Positions 26,185 to 34,794 of a DNA stretch of 64,000 nt are shown piece by piece. The stretch covers positions 1,984,001 through 2,048,000 of the forward strand of contig NZ_CP171843.1 in the NCBI RefSeq assembly GCF_048020265.1. The letters run 5' to 3'. Both the position numbers and the translations under genes were made by a program. Positions within the stretch are counted from its first letter, which is position 1, and every line of letters starts with the position of its first letter. The notes below the pieces were generated by a model that was not told the DNA's origin, ran no database searches, and saw only the letters and a program-made list of their open reading frames with translations. The stretch is from Limnohabitans_A sp048020265. Lineage in GTDB: Bacteria > Pseudomonadota > Gammaproteobacteria > Burkholderiales > Burkholderiaceae_C.

Positions 26185-28758
26185 ATGGAAGTGTCAAGAA
26201 TTCGCGCACTGCGCGGCCCCAATCTGTGGAGCCGTCACACGGCCATTGAAGCCATCGTGACCTGCCCCGAGGCCGAACGCAGCCTGGCGCCCAATCACCC
26301 GATCGAACAGCGCTTGCGCCGCATCTTCCCCGAAGTCGGCCCCATCGAGGGCAGCCGCCCGGGCCAAGCCCCCTCCATGGCGCACGCCCTCGAAAAAGTC
26401 ACGCTGGCCCTGCAAGCGCAAGCCGGCTGCCCCGTGACCTTCAGCCGGACCACGGCCACCGAAGAATCGGGCGTTTACCAGGTGGTGGTGCAGTACTCCG
26501 AAGAGGCGGTGGGCCGCCTGGCGCTGGAGCTGGCGGAGCAGCTGTGCAAAGCGGCCATGGCCTCCCATGGCTTTGACCTGGAAAACGCCTTGGCCCAGCT
26601 GCACGAGCTGGACGAAGACGTGCGCCTGGGGCCTTCCACCGGCTCGATCGTGGACGCGGCCGTGGCCCGAGGGATTCCATTCAGACGCCTGACCGATGGC
26701 AGCCTGGTGCAATTTGGCTGGGGCTCGCAGCAGCGGCGCATCCAGGCCGCTGAAGTCGACTCCACCAGCGCCATCGCCGAATCGATTGCCCAGGACAAGG
26801 ACCTGACCAAAAAGCTGCTGCACGCGGCAGGTGTGCCTGTGCCCTTGGGTCGCCCTGCGCAAACGCCCGACGAAGCCTGGGCCATTGCCCTGGAAGTGGG
26901 CCTGCCCGTGGTGGTCAAACCGCAAGACGGCAACCAAGGCAAAGGCGTGACGGTCAACATCACCGAACGCTCGGCTTTCGACAATGCCTACGCCACAGCC
27001 GAGCGCTATGGCACCGTGATGGTTGAAAAGTTCCTGCCCGGCCACGATTACCGCCTGCTGGTGGTGGGCAACAAGCTGATCGCTGCGGCCCGCCGCGAGC
27101 CCCCCTTGGTGGTGGGCGATGGCAAGCACACGGTGCGCCAGCTGGTGGATCTGGTGAATGCCGACCCCCGTCGCGGCACAGGCCACTCCACCTCGCTGAC
27201 CAAGATCCGGTTTGACGACATCGCCATTGGCCGTCTGCACGCCCAGGACCTGGAGCCCGAATCGGTGCCCGAAAAAGGCCGCCGTGTGATCTTGCGCAAC
27301 AACGCCAACCTCTCGACGGGCGGCAGCGCCACGGATGTGACCGACGACGTGCACCCCGAAGTGGCCGCCCGGGTGGTGGAAGCTGCGCAAATGGTGGGCC
27401 TCGATATTTGCGGTGTGGACGTGGTCTGCGAATCCGTGCTGCGCCCCTTGGAAGAGCAAAACGGTGGCATCGTCGAAGTCAATGCCGCCCCGGGCTTGCG
27501 CATGCACATCAGCCCGTCTTATGGCAAGGGCCGCGATGTGGGCAACGCGGTCATTGACCAGATGTTCCCGAACGGTGCCACAGGCCGCATTCCCGTGATC
27601 GCGGTGACGGGCACCAACGGCAAAACCACCACCGTGCGCCTGACGGCCCACCTGCTCAAGGCGCAAGGTCTGCGCGTGGGCATGACCAACACCGATGGTG
27701 TTTACGTCAATGGTCGCCAGACCGACTCGGGCGACTGCAGCGGCCCGCGCAGTGCCCGCAATGTGCTGATGCACCCCGATGTGGACGCTGCCGTGTTCGA
27801 GACCGCCCGTGGCGGCCTGCTGCGCGAAGGTTTGGCCTTTGACCGCTGTAACGTGGCCATCGTGACCAACCTGGGCGGTGGCGATCATCTGGGCTTGAAC
27901 TACATCACCACGCTGGAAGACCTGTCGGTCCTCAAGCGCGTGATCGTGCTCAACGTGGCGCAAAACGGCATGGCGGTGCTCAATGCCGCCGATCCGGCCG
28001 TCGCCTCCATGGCCCCCCATTGCCCGGGCGATGTGACCTTTTTCGCCCTCGATGGCAACCAGCCCGTGCTGGCGACACACCGCGCACAAGGCAAACGCGT
28101 GGTGTTCACCGAAGACGGTCACATCGTGGCCCAAAAGGGCAAGCAGGTGTTCCGCATCCCCCTGTCCCAGGTGCCCCTGACCCGACAAGGCCAAATTGGC
28201 TTCCAGACGGAAAACGTCATGGCCGCCATCGGTGCGGCCTGGGCGGTCGGTGTGCCTTGGGAAGCCATCGCTCAGGGTGTGGCCACCTTCATCAGCGACA
28301 TCCAGGGCGTGCCCGGCCGTTTCAATGTGTTTGACTACCGGGGTGCGACCCTGATTGCCGACTACGGTCACAACCCGGACGCCATCCAGGCGCTGGTGCA
28401 GGCCATCGACAACATGCCCGCCGAAAAGCGCATGGTGGTCATCAGCGGCGCTGGGGATCGGCGCGACCAGGACATCCGCGACCAGACCAAGATTCTGGGC
28501 CAAGCCTTTGATGAAGTCTTGCTCTACCAGGATGCCTGTCAACGCGGCCGGGAAGACGGCGAGGTGATTGCTCTGCTGCGCGAAGGCCTGCAAGGCGCTG
28601 TGCGCACCACACACGTCCAGGACATCCAGGGCGAGTTCAACGCCATCGACATCGCTCTCTCTCGCCTGTCAGCGGGTGATTTGTGCCTGATCCTGATCGA
28701 CCAGGTGGAAGAAGCCCTGGCCTACATCACCGAAAAAGTCAAAGCCTCGGAAGCCTGA
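26185..28758 (+). CDS. cphA: Cyanophycin synthetase CphA
   Basis: This 857-residue enzyme makes the multi-L-arginyl-poly-L-aspartate storage polymer by alternating ATP-dependent addition of Asp and Arg. The N domain is followed by ATP-grasp (VVVKPQDGNQGKGVT; EVNAAPGL) and a full Mur-ligase-like domain with P-loop Lys480 in VTGTNGKTTTVR, the ETARGGLLREGL segment and a complete C-terminal lobe (IADYGHNPDAIQAL to VISGAGDRRDQD). In the N domain the motif matching HxxEH in the upstream paralogue reads HALEK (His67-Lys71), so the second His is lost. It lies 47 bp after cphA' and is surely cotranscribed. It converges on the acyltransferase with a 2-bp gap and no terminator visible. Confidence 0.95.
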   Translation: MEVSRIRALRGPNLWSRHTAIEAIVTCPEAERSLAPNHPIEQRLRRIFPEVGPIEGSRPGQAPSMAHALEKVTLALQAQAGCPVTFSRTTATEESGVYQVVVQYSEEAVGRLALELAEQLCKAAMASHGFDLENALAQLHELDEDVRLGPSTGSIVDAAVARGIPFRRLTDGSLVQFGWGSQQRRIQAAEVDSTSAIAESIAQDKDLTKKLLHAAGVPVPLGRPAQTPDEAWAIALEVGLPVVVKPQDGNQGKGVTVNITERSAFDNAYATAERYGTVMVEKFLPGHDYRLLVVGNKLIAAARREPPLVVGDGKHTVRQLVDLVNADPRRGTGHSTSLTKIRFDDIAIGRLHAQDLEPESVPEKGRRVILRNNANLSTGGSATDVTDDVHPEVAARVVEAAQMVGLDICGVDVVCESVLRPLEEQNGGIVEVNAAPGLRMHISPSYGKGRDVGNAVIDQMFPNGATGRIPVIAVTGTNGKTTTVRLTAHLLKAQGLRVGMTNTDGVYVNGRQTDSGDCSGPRSARNVLMHPDVDAAVFETARGGLLREGLAFDRCNVAIVTNLGGGDHLGLNYITTLEDLSVLKRVIVLNVAQNGMAVLNAADPAVASMAPHCPGDVTFFALDGNQPVLATHRAQGKRVVFTEDGHIVAQKGKQVFRIPLSQVPLTRQGQIGFQTENVMAAIGAAWAVGVPWEAIAQGVATFISDIQGVPGRFNVFDYRGATLIADYGHNPDAIQALVQAIDNMPAEKRMVVISGAGDRRDQDIRDQTKILGQAFDEVLLYQDACQRGREDGEVIALLREGLQGAVRTTHVQDIQGEFNAIDIALSRLSAGDLCLILIDQVEEALAYITEKVKASEA

Positions 28759-28760
28759 CT

Positions 28761-29882
28761 TCAGGCCGGGTTGATGAGCAGGGCCAGCGCTACGCTGGCC
28801 TTGAACACCCCGGCCCACAGCCACCACCGCCACCAAGTCGGTGCGTGGCGCTCGACCAAACGGTAGAGCAGTGCACCACACAGCACGGACAGCAGCAAGG
28901 CGATCAGCATGCCCAGCACGTTGGCCCACAAGGCCTCGGGCCACAGCGCCGTGACTGCTGCATTTACGAGCAGGCTGACACCAAAATGGATCAGGAAGAC
29001 CGAGTAAGACACCCTGGACAAGCAATGCACCATCTGCTGCGCTGCTGAAAACCGCAGCGCGTCGCCAGAAAACCAGCGGGCTGGGACAGCGATCAGCAAA
29101 CAGGCGATGCCCAAGGACACCGCCACGCGCCAACGCGGCTCCAGCCACCAGGCCACCCCGCCCAACACCAGCAGCAGCGCCCAAACACCCCATCGCTGGC
29201 TCGACCCTTGAGGCAAGCTGGCACGCCGCCGCGCTTCCCAAGCCAGCAAACCCAGACCATAAGCACCAAAAAAATACAGCCCATGGTCGTCCAGATCGGG
29301 GGGCAGGTTCCACCACCACAAGGACGCACAGGTCAAACCCAGCCACAGGCCCCAACGCCAAGCCTGCGCCGAGTGCGGCGACTGCGCATGGCCACAGAGC
29401 TTCACCACCATCAGGCTGAGCAGGGCCATCGCATACAACTGAAAGTCGATGGCCACATACCAAATGCCCGCCGACAAGGCCTCCAGATCCAGCATATGCT
29501 GCAGCAGCACCATGTGCGCCAGCGCCTGACCCCACTCAGGCGGTGCAGACAGGCTGGGATGGTCAAAATCGGGGCGAAGCCATTCAGTGACCAGCACCGT
29601 GAAGCTGAGCGCGGCCAGCAAGGGAATGGCCAGGCGCAAATAACGCTGCCATGCCAGCTTCAGGGCCTCGGACGGAGAGAGGGATGCGTAACGCGCCAGA
29701 CTGCCCGCCGTGAGAAATCCCGCGCACACCAGGAAAAACTGAACCGCCAGACGGCCATGGTCATAGAGCCAGCTGACCGCTGCAGGCCAGGCGATGGCGA
29801 CCACATCCGACATGGGCCCATAAAACGCCATGTGGTGCAACACGATCAGCAAACAGCCGGAAGCCTTGATCGCATCGATCAA
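28761..29882 (-). CDS. Acyltransferase-3 (OafA/YrhL-type) membrane acyltransferase
   Basis: This integral membrane protein of about 373 residues has around ten hydrophobic helices. The N-terminal family signature is visible (IDAIKASGCLLIVLHHMAFYG, including the conserved His), as is FFLVCAGFLTAG. Such proteins transfer acyl groups to sugars or other envelope molecules. The start is uncertain. No ATG precedes the conserved region, so I chose TTG 29882, but TTGs at about 29924-29942 or an upstream start overlapping the monooxygenase gene are possible. The chosen start lies on the T run of the preceding gene's terminator, which is odd. The substrate is unknown. Confidence 0.75.
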   Translation of the reverse strand: MIDAIKASGCLLIVLHHMAFYGPMSDVVAIAWPAAVSWLYDHGRLAVQFFLVCAGFLTAGSLARYASLSPSEALKLAWQRYLRLAIPLLAALSFTVLVTEWLRPDFDHPSLSAPPEWGQALAHMVLLQHMLDLEALSAGIWYVAIDFQLYAMALLSLMVVKLCGHAQSPHSAQAWRWGLWLGLTCASLWWWNLPPDLDDHGLYFFGAYGLGLLAWEARRRASLPQGSSQRWGVWALLLVLGGVAWWLEPRWRVAVSLGIACLLIAVPARWFSGDALRFSAAQQMVHCLSRVSYSVFLIHFGVSLLVNAAVTALWPEALWANVLGMLIALLLSVLCGALLYRLVERHAPTWWRWWLWAGVFKASVALALLINPA

Positions 29883-29904
29883 AAAAGAGCGCCCCGAAGG
29901 GCGC
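29881..29904 (-). terminator. Rho-independent terminator after the nitronate monooxygenase gene
   Basis: On the minus strand agcgccc-TTCG-gggcgct forms a seven-pair stem with a stable UUCG loop, then C and six T residues. It lies about 46 bp after the monooxygenase stop and overlaps the likely start of the acyltransferase gene. Confidence 0.82.
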
Positions 29905-29949
29905 TGCTGGATGCTCTGCAAAACGGGACTCAACAAAGCGTGCGGTGGC

Positions 29950-30903
29950 TCACAGTGCCAATCGGGCACGTGCCGCCTGGTATTGGGCCTTGAGCTGGGC
30001 CACCAGATCGGCGGTGCTTTGCACCGACTGGATCGCACCAATGCCTTGGCCGCAACCCCAGATGTCTTTCCAGGCTTTCTTGGCGTCACCACCAAAGTTC
30101 ATCTTGCTCGGGTCGGACTCGGGCAGGTTCTCGGGGTCCAGGCCTGCCGCACGGATGGACGGGGCCAGGTAATTGCCGTGCACGCCCGTGAACAGGTTGC
30201 TGTAGACGATGTCGTCCGAATTGCAATCAACGATGGCTTGTTTGTAGTCTTCGGCCGCACGCGCTTCGTGGGTGGCAATGAAGGCCGAGCCAATGTAGGC
30301 AAAGTCTGCACCCATGGCTTGCGCAGCCAAAATGGCGTCGCCCGATGCGATCGAACCCGACAAGGCCACCGGACCATCGAACCACTGGCGGATTTCCTGA
30401 ATCAGGGCAAACGGGCTTTTCACACCCGCATGGCCGCCAGCGCCGGCCGCAACAGCGATCAGGCCATCCGCGCCCTTTTCGATCGCCTTGTGCGCGAACT
30501 TGTTGTTGATGATGTCGTGCAGCACCACACCGCCGTAGCTGTGCGCGGCCTGGTTGATCTCTTCACGGGCGCCCAGCGAGGTGATGATGATCGGCACCTT
30601 GTACTTCACGCACATGGCCATGTCGTGCTCCAGGCGGTCATTGCTCTTGTGCACGATCTGGTTGATGGCAAAAGGCGCAGCGGGCTTGTCCGGGTGGGCC
30701 GCGTTGTAGGCTGCCAGCGTCTCGGTGATCTCGGCCAGCCAGTCTTCGAGTTGCGCCGCTGGACGGGCATTGAGCGCCGGCATGGAGCCGACCACACCCG
30801 CTTTGCACTGCTCAATCACCAGCTTGGGGTTGCTGATGATGAACAGGGGCGATGCGATGACGGGAAATGGCAGGTTCGCGAGCACAGGGGGCAGCTTGGA
30901 CAT
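29950..30903 (-). CDS. Nitronate monooxygenase (2-nitropropane dioxygenase family)
   Basis: This 317-residue FMN-dependent TIM-barrel enzyme oxidises alkyl nitronates such as propionate 3-nitronate. Family motifs are LPFPVIASPLFIIS at the N-terminus, the conserved His loop AAGAGGHAG with the following FALIQEIRQWF, and a phosphate-binding SGSIASGDAILAAQAMGADFAYIGS. The ATG at 30903 is preceded by GGAG (tcaaGGAGactccATG). It lies downstream of the acyl-CoA dehydrogenase (31-bp gap) on the same strand and could share its transcript. The physiological substrate is unknown; a detoxifying role is usual for the family. Confidence 0.9.
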   Translation of the reverse strand: MSKLPPVLANLPFPVIASPLFIISNPKLVIEQCKAGVVGSMPALNARPAAQLEDWLAEITETLAAYNAAHPDKPAAPFAINQIVHKSNDRLEHDMAMCVKYKVPIIITSLGAREEINQAAHSYGGVVLHDIINNKFAHKAIEKGADGLIAVAAGAGGHAGVKSPFALIQEIRQWFDGPVALSGSIASGDAILAAQAMGADFAYIGSAFIATHEARAAEDYKQAIVDCNSDDIVYSNLFTGVHGNYLAPSIRAAGLDPENLPESDPSKMNFGGDAKKAWKDIWGCGQGIGAIQSVQSTADLVAQLKAQYQAARARLAL

Positions 30904-30934
30904 GGAGTCTCCTTGAATTTTTTTGTGATCGGTT

Positions 30935-32725
30935 TCAGAAAGCGTCCAGCGCCATCGCGGTCACGCTGCCTGCACCTTCGACGATGCTGTCGCGGATGCC
31001 GGGGGCCTTGGACAGGATGTGGTCGGCATAGAAACGCGCTGTCGTCACTTTAGCGGCCATGAAGGCGGCGTCTTGCGCTTGCGCCTCGGGTGTGATGGCC
31101 ACCAGCAAGGCGCGGCCCATTTGCCAACCGGCCATCAGGTTGCCCGCCAGCATGAGGTAAGGCACGCTGCCTGCAAACACGTCGTTGGGGTGGGCCTTGG
31201 TGTTGCCCGCCACGAAGTCGACCACGTCCACAAAGGCTTCACGGGCGGCTTTGAGGCGCTTGGCCACGGCCTGCGCATCAGCGTGGCCCGATGCGGCCAA
31301 TTCACTTTCGGTTTGGGCCACTTGTGCAGCCAGCGCCTTGGCGGTCTGGCCGCCATCGCGTGCGGTCTTGCGGCCCACCAGGTCGTTGGCCTGAATGGCG
31401 GTCGTGCCTTCGTAAATCGTCAGGATCTTGGCATCGCGGTAGTACTGCGCCGCACCAGTTTCTTCGATGAAACCCATGCCGCCGTGCACCTGCACACCCA
31501 GGCTGGTGACTTCCAGGCTCATCTCGGTGCTGTAGCCCTTGACCAGCGGCACCATGAATTCGTAAAAGGCCGCGTTTTGCTTGCGCACTTCGGCATCGGG
31601 GTGGTGGTGCGAGGCGTCGTAGGCCGCAGCGGCTGTGGCTGCCATGGCGCGGCAGCCCTCGGTGTAGGCCCGCATGGTCATCAGCATGCGGCGCACATCG
31701 GGATGGTGAATGATGGGGCCGGCACCGGGCAAGCTGCCGTCCACCGGGCGGCTTTGCACGCGGTCGCGGGCGTACTGCACGGCACGCTGGTACGAACGCT
31801 CGGCGATCGCAATGCCCTGCACACCCACCGCATAACGGGCGGCGTTCATCATGATGAACATGTACTCCAAGCCGCGGTTTTCCTGGCCGACCAGATAACC
31901 AATGCCGCCACCGTGGTCACCGAACTGCAGAACGGCCGTGGGGCTGGCCTTGATGCCCATCTTGTGTTCGATGCTCACGCAATGCACGTCGTTGCGCTCA
32001 CCCAATGAGCCGTCGGCCTTGACCATAAACTTGGGCACCACGAACAGGCTGATGCCCTTGACGCCTTCGGGAGCGCCTTGCACACGGGCCAGCACCAGGT
32101 GCACGATGTTCTCGGCCATGTCGTGCTCACCGTAGGTGATGTAAATCTTGGTGCCGAAAATCTTGTACGTGCCATCGGGCTGGGGCTCGGCGCGGGTGCG
32201 TACAGCGGCCAGGTCCGAGCCCGCTTGCGGCTCGGTCAGGTTCATGGTGCCGGTCCACTGGCCGGAGATCAGCTTTTCCAGGTAAGTGGCTTTGAGTTCG
32301 TCCGAGCCTGCGGTCAGCAGCGCTTCGATCGCGCCATCGGTGAGCAAGGGGCACAACGCAAAAGCCATGTTGGCCGAGTTGAGCATTTCGCCGCAAGCCG
32401 CGCCAATGGTTTTGGGCAGGCCTTGGCCACCAAAGTCGGCCGGGTGCTGCAGACCTTGCCAGCCGCCTTCGGCGTACTGCTGGTAAGCCTCCTTGAAGCC
32501 GGGCGTGGTCGTGACGCCGCTGCCATTGTGGAACGACGGGTTTTTGTCGCCTTCCCAGTTTAGCGGCGAGATCACGTCCTGGTTGAGCTTGGCGCACTCC
32601 TCCAAAACCGCTTGCGCGGTTTCCAGGCCGGCATCTTCAAAGCCGGGAATCTGTGCGATCTGGTCGATGCGGGCCAGGTGCTCGATGTTGAAAAGCATGT
32701 CCTTGAGGGGTGCGATGTAGCTCAT
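30935..32725 (-). CDS. Acyl-CoA dehydrogenase, long DmdC-like type
   Basis: The 596-residue flavoenzyme is longer than standard acyl-CoA dehydrogenases because of an N-terminal extension and a C-terminal domain, the layout of 3-methylmercaptopropionyl-CoA dehydrogenase DmdC and its relatives. Visible motifs are TMNLTEPQAGSDL (FAD/substrate), FGTKIYITYGEHD, LGVQVHGGMGFIEETG and ILTIYEGTTAIQANDL with the predicted catalytic Glu. It passes electrons to ETF, encoded just upstream (etfBA) behind a terminator. The natural acyl-CoA is uncertain: the family includes fatty acyl- and methylthiopropionyl-CoA enzymes, and no other dmd gene is adjacent. Confidence 0.9.
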   Translation of the reverse strand: MSYIAPLKDMLFNIEHLARIDQIAQIPGFEDAGLETAQAVLEECAKLNQDVISPLNWEGDKNPSFHNGSGVTTTPGFKEAYQQYAEGGWQGLQHPADFGGQGLPKTIGAACGEMLNSANMAFALCPLLTDGAIEALLTAGSDELKATYLEKLISGQWTGTMNLTEPQAGSDLAAVRTRAEPQPDGTYKIFGTKIYITYGEHDMAENIVHLVLARVQGAPEGVKGISLFVVPKFMVKADGSLGERNDVHCVSIEHKMGIKASPTAVLQFGDHGGGIGYLVGQENRGLEYMFIMMNAARYAVGVQGIAIAERSYQRAVQYARDRVQSRPVDGSLPGAGPIIHHPDVRRMLMTMRAYTEGCRAMAATAAAAYDASHHHPDAEVRKQNAAFYEFMVPLVKGYSTEMSLEVTSLGVQVHGGMGFIEETGAAQYYRDAKILTIYEGTTAIQANDLVGRKTARDGGQTAKALAAQVAQTESELAASGHADAQAVAKRLKAAREAFVDVVDFVAGNTKAHPNDVFAGSVPYLMLAGNLMAGWQMGRALLVAITPEAQAQDAAFMAAKVTTARFYADHILSKAPGIRDSIVEGAGSVTAMALDAF

Positions 32726-32756
32726 GAAAGTCTCCTGTCAGTCTGGGGTCGGGTAC

Positions 32757-32786
32757 AAAAAAGACCTCTCAGGGAGGCCTTTTTTG
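32757..32786 (-). terminator. Terminator after etfA
   Basis: On the minus strand the stem aggcctc / gaggtct (one G-T pair, five-base loop) is flanked by T runs on both strands, so it can stop transcripts from either side. It sits 15 bp after the etfA stop and 31 bp before the acyl-CoA dehydrogenase start. Confidence 0.82.
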
Positions 32787-32800
32787 CAGTCATCAAATGA

Positions 32801-33733
32801 TCACAGTGCTTGGGTCAATTCAGGCACTGCAGCAAACAAATCGGCTTCGAGGCCAAAGTCGGCCACGCTGAAGATGGGGGCTTCAGGGTCCTTGTTGATC
32901 GCCACGATCACCTTGGAATCCTTCATGCCCGCCAAGTGCTGGATCGCACCCGAGATGCCGGCGGCGATGTACAGCTGCGGCGCGACGATCTTGCCGGTCT
33001 GGCCCACTTGCAGGTCGTTCGCGGCGTAACCGGCATCGACCGCCGCGCGGCTCGCGCCAATGGCCGCGCCCAGCTTGTCGGCCAGCGGCGTCATCACTTC
33101 ACTGAACTTCTCGGCGCTGCCCAGAGCGCGGCCACCCGAGACGATGATCTTGGCGGCGGTGAGTTCGGGGCGGTCGTTCTTGGCGATCTCGCTGCCCTTG
33201 AAGCTGCTCTTGCCGCTGTCGGCCTGCGCTGCGGCAGTTTCCACGCCAGCGCTGCCACCTGTGGCGGCTGCGGCGTCAAAACCTGTGGTGCGAACGGTGA
33301 TGACTTTGGTGGCGTCGGTGGACTGCACCGTGGCCATGGCGTTACCGGCGTAGATCGGGCGCTCGAAGGTGTCGGCCGAGATGACTTGCGTCACATCGCT
33401 GATTTGGCCCACATCGAGCTTGGCCGCCACGCGGGGGGCGACGTTCTTGCCTGCGGCAGTCGCGGGGAACAGGATGTGGCTGTAGCTGGCTGCAATGGCG
33501 AGCACTTGAGCGGCGACGTTTTCGGCCAGGCCATGGGCCAGGGCTTCGCTGTCGGCGTGGATCACTTTGGCCACGCCAGCAATCTGGGCAGCGGCTTGAG
33601 CTGCAGCAGCGGCGTTGTGGCCAGCGACGAGCACATGCACATCACCACCGCAAGCGGCAGCGGCGGTGATGGTGTTCAGGGTGGCGCCTTTGATGGAGGC
33701 GTTGTCGTGTTCTGCAATAACGAGGGATGTCAT
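32801..33733 (-). CDS. etfA: Electron transfer flavoprotein alpha subunit
   Basis: This 310-residue FAD-binding subunit of the ETF dimer carries electrons from acyl-CoA dehydrogenases to ETF-ubiquinone oxidoreductase. The C-terminal FAD domain is conserved: IIVSGGRALGSAEKF, GAAIGASRAAVDAGY, QVGQTGKIVAPQLYIAAGIS, GAIQHLAGM and INKDPEAPIFSVADFGL. It lies 12 bp after etfB on the same strand, the standard etfBA order. It probably serves the acyl-CoA dehydrogenase encoded next, plus others elsewhere in the genome. Confidence 0.97.
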   Translation of the reverse strand: MTSLVIAEHDNASIKGATLNTITAAAACGGDVHVLVAGHNAAAAAQAAAQIAGVAKVIHADSEALAHGLAENVAAQVLAIAASYSHILFPATAAGKNVAPRVAAKLDVGQISDVTQVISADTFERPIYAGNAMATVQSTDATKVITVRTTGFDAAAATGGSAGVETAAAQADSGKSSFKGSEIAKNDRPELTAAKIIVSGGRALGSAEKFSEVMTPLADKLGAAIGASRAAVDAGYAANDLQVGQTGKIVAPQLYIAAGISGAIQHLAGMKDSKVIVAINKDPEAPIFSVADFGLEADLFAAVPELTQAL

Positions 33734-33745
33734 GTTCTTCGGTCC

Positions 33746-34501
33746 TTAGATCACTTTGGCCACGTTCTTCAGTTTGTCCACCAGGGTGGCGACATCGGGC
33801 ACCTTGATGCCGGCGCTGCGCTTGGCGGGCTCGGCCACCTTCAGGGTCTTGATGCGGGGGGCCACGTCGACGCCCAGATCTTCCGGCTTGAAGGTGTCGA
33901 GTTGCTTTTTCTTGGCCTTCATGATGTTGGGCAAGGTCACGTAGCGCGGCTCGTTCAGGCGAAGGTCGGTGGTCACCACCGCAGGCAGGCTGATGCTCAG
34001 CACTTCCAGGCCGCCGTCGATCTCGCGGGTCACTTGGGCTTTGCCGTCCACGATCTCGACCTTGGAGGCGAAGGTGGCTTGGGGCAGGTCGGCCAATGCG
34101 GCCAGCATTTGGCCGGTCTGGTTGCAGTCGTCGTCAATGGCTTGCTTGCCCAGGATGATCAGGCCGGGTTGCTCTTTGTCCACCAGGGCCTTGAGCAGCT
34201 TGGCCACAGCCAAAGGCTGCAGGTCCAAGTCCGCTGGCGTCTCGACCAGGATGCCGCGGTCGGCACCGATGGCCATGGCGGTGCGCAAGGTTTCCTGGCA
34301 CTGGGTCACGCCGCACGACACCGCGATCACTTCGGTTGCAAGACCCTTTTCTTTCAGGCGCACGGCTTCTTCAACGGCGATCTCGTCAAAGGGGTTCATG
34401 CTCATCTTGACGTTGGCAATGTCCACGCCCGAACCATCGGACTTCACGCGGACCTTGACGTTGTAGTCCACCACCCGCTTGACGGGAACGAGAATTTTCA
34501 T
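33746..34501 (-). CDS. etfB: Electron transfer flavoprotein beta subunit
   Basis: This 251-residue AMP-binding subunit begins with the typical MKILVPVKRVVDYNVKVRV. It has the family's VKMSMNPFDEIAVEEAVRLKEKG, the signature region ILGKQAIDDDCNQTGQMLAALADLPQ and the partner-contact loop (RYVTLPNIMKAKKK). ATG 34501 is chosen; the longer frame to 34585 covers the promoter region and has no ETF similarity. A palindromic operator-like site lies 69-84 bp upstream (34570-34585). etfA follows 12 bp downstream. Confidence 0.97.
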   Translation of the reverse strand: MKILVPVKRVVDYNVKVRVKSDGSGVDIANVKMSMNPFDEIAVEEAVRLKEKGLATEVIAVSCGVTQCQETLRTAMAIGADRGILVETPADLDLQPLAVAKLLKALVDKEQPGLIILGKQAIDDDCNQTGQMLAALADLPQATFASKVEIVDGKAQVTREIDGGLEVLSISLPAVVTTDLRLNEPRYVTLPNIMKAKKKQLDTFKPEDLGVDVAPRIKTLKVAEPAKRSAGIKVPDVATLVDKLKNVAKVI

Positions 34502-34569
34502 GACAGCATCTCCATTGATATGAAACCAGCGACGTTTCAAAACGTCATTGAGAGGGAACTCGCTTGACG

Positions 34570-34585
34570 TTGACGTAAACGTCAA
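34570..34585. promoter_or_regulatory. Palindrome TTGACGTAAACGTCAA upstream of etfBA
   Basis: The 7-bp arms TTGACGT / ACGTCAA are perfect around a 2-bp centre, and a partial third arm (TTGACG) precedes it at 34564. Its position upstream of etfB suits a regulator site. The motif resembles, from memory, LiuR-type (MerR-family) operators that control acyl-CoA and branched-chain catabolism genes including etf in proteobacteria. The link to LiuR is an inference. Confidence 0.55.
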
Positions 34586-34794
34586 TTGTGCATCAAAACA
34601 CTTTCAAAAAGCCACGCGCGACGGCAAAAAAGCACGGTCGTTCGAATTCTAGCGTGTCCTTTTTCTTGAATCCGCACATCCTACCCCCGGGAATTCACCG
34701 ACCAATCGGTTGGGGAATCAGGGTTAGCATGGGGTACGTTCTGAGCCAATCCAGATTAGATTATGTTTTGTAACCAATTTGATGGAGCATTCCG

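Noticed and set aside
26194..28614. 806-codon minus-strand frame opposite cphA
   Set aside because: Histidine/glycine-rich antisense shadow of a certain gene; no independent start signal or domain.
29866..29882. TTGAT-N7-ATCAA palindrome as a second FNR box
   Set aside because: The spacing is seven rather than four bases, and the site lies in the acyltransferase N-terminal codons.
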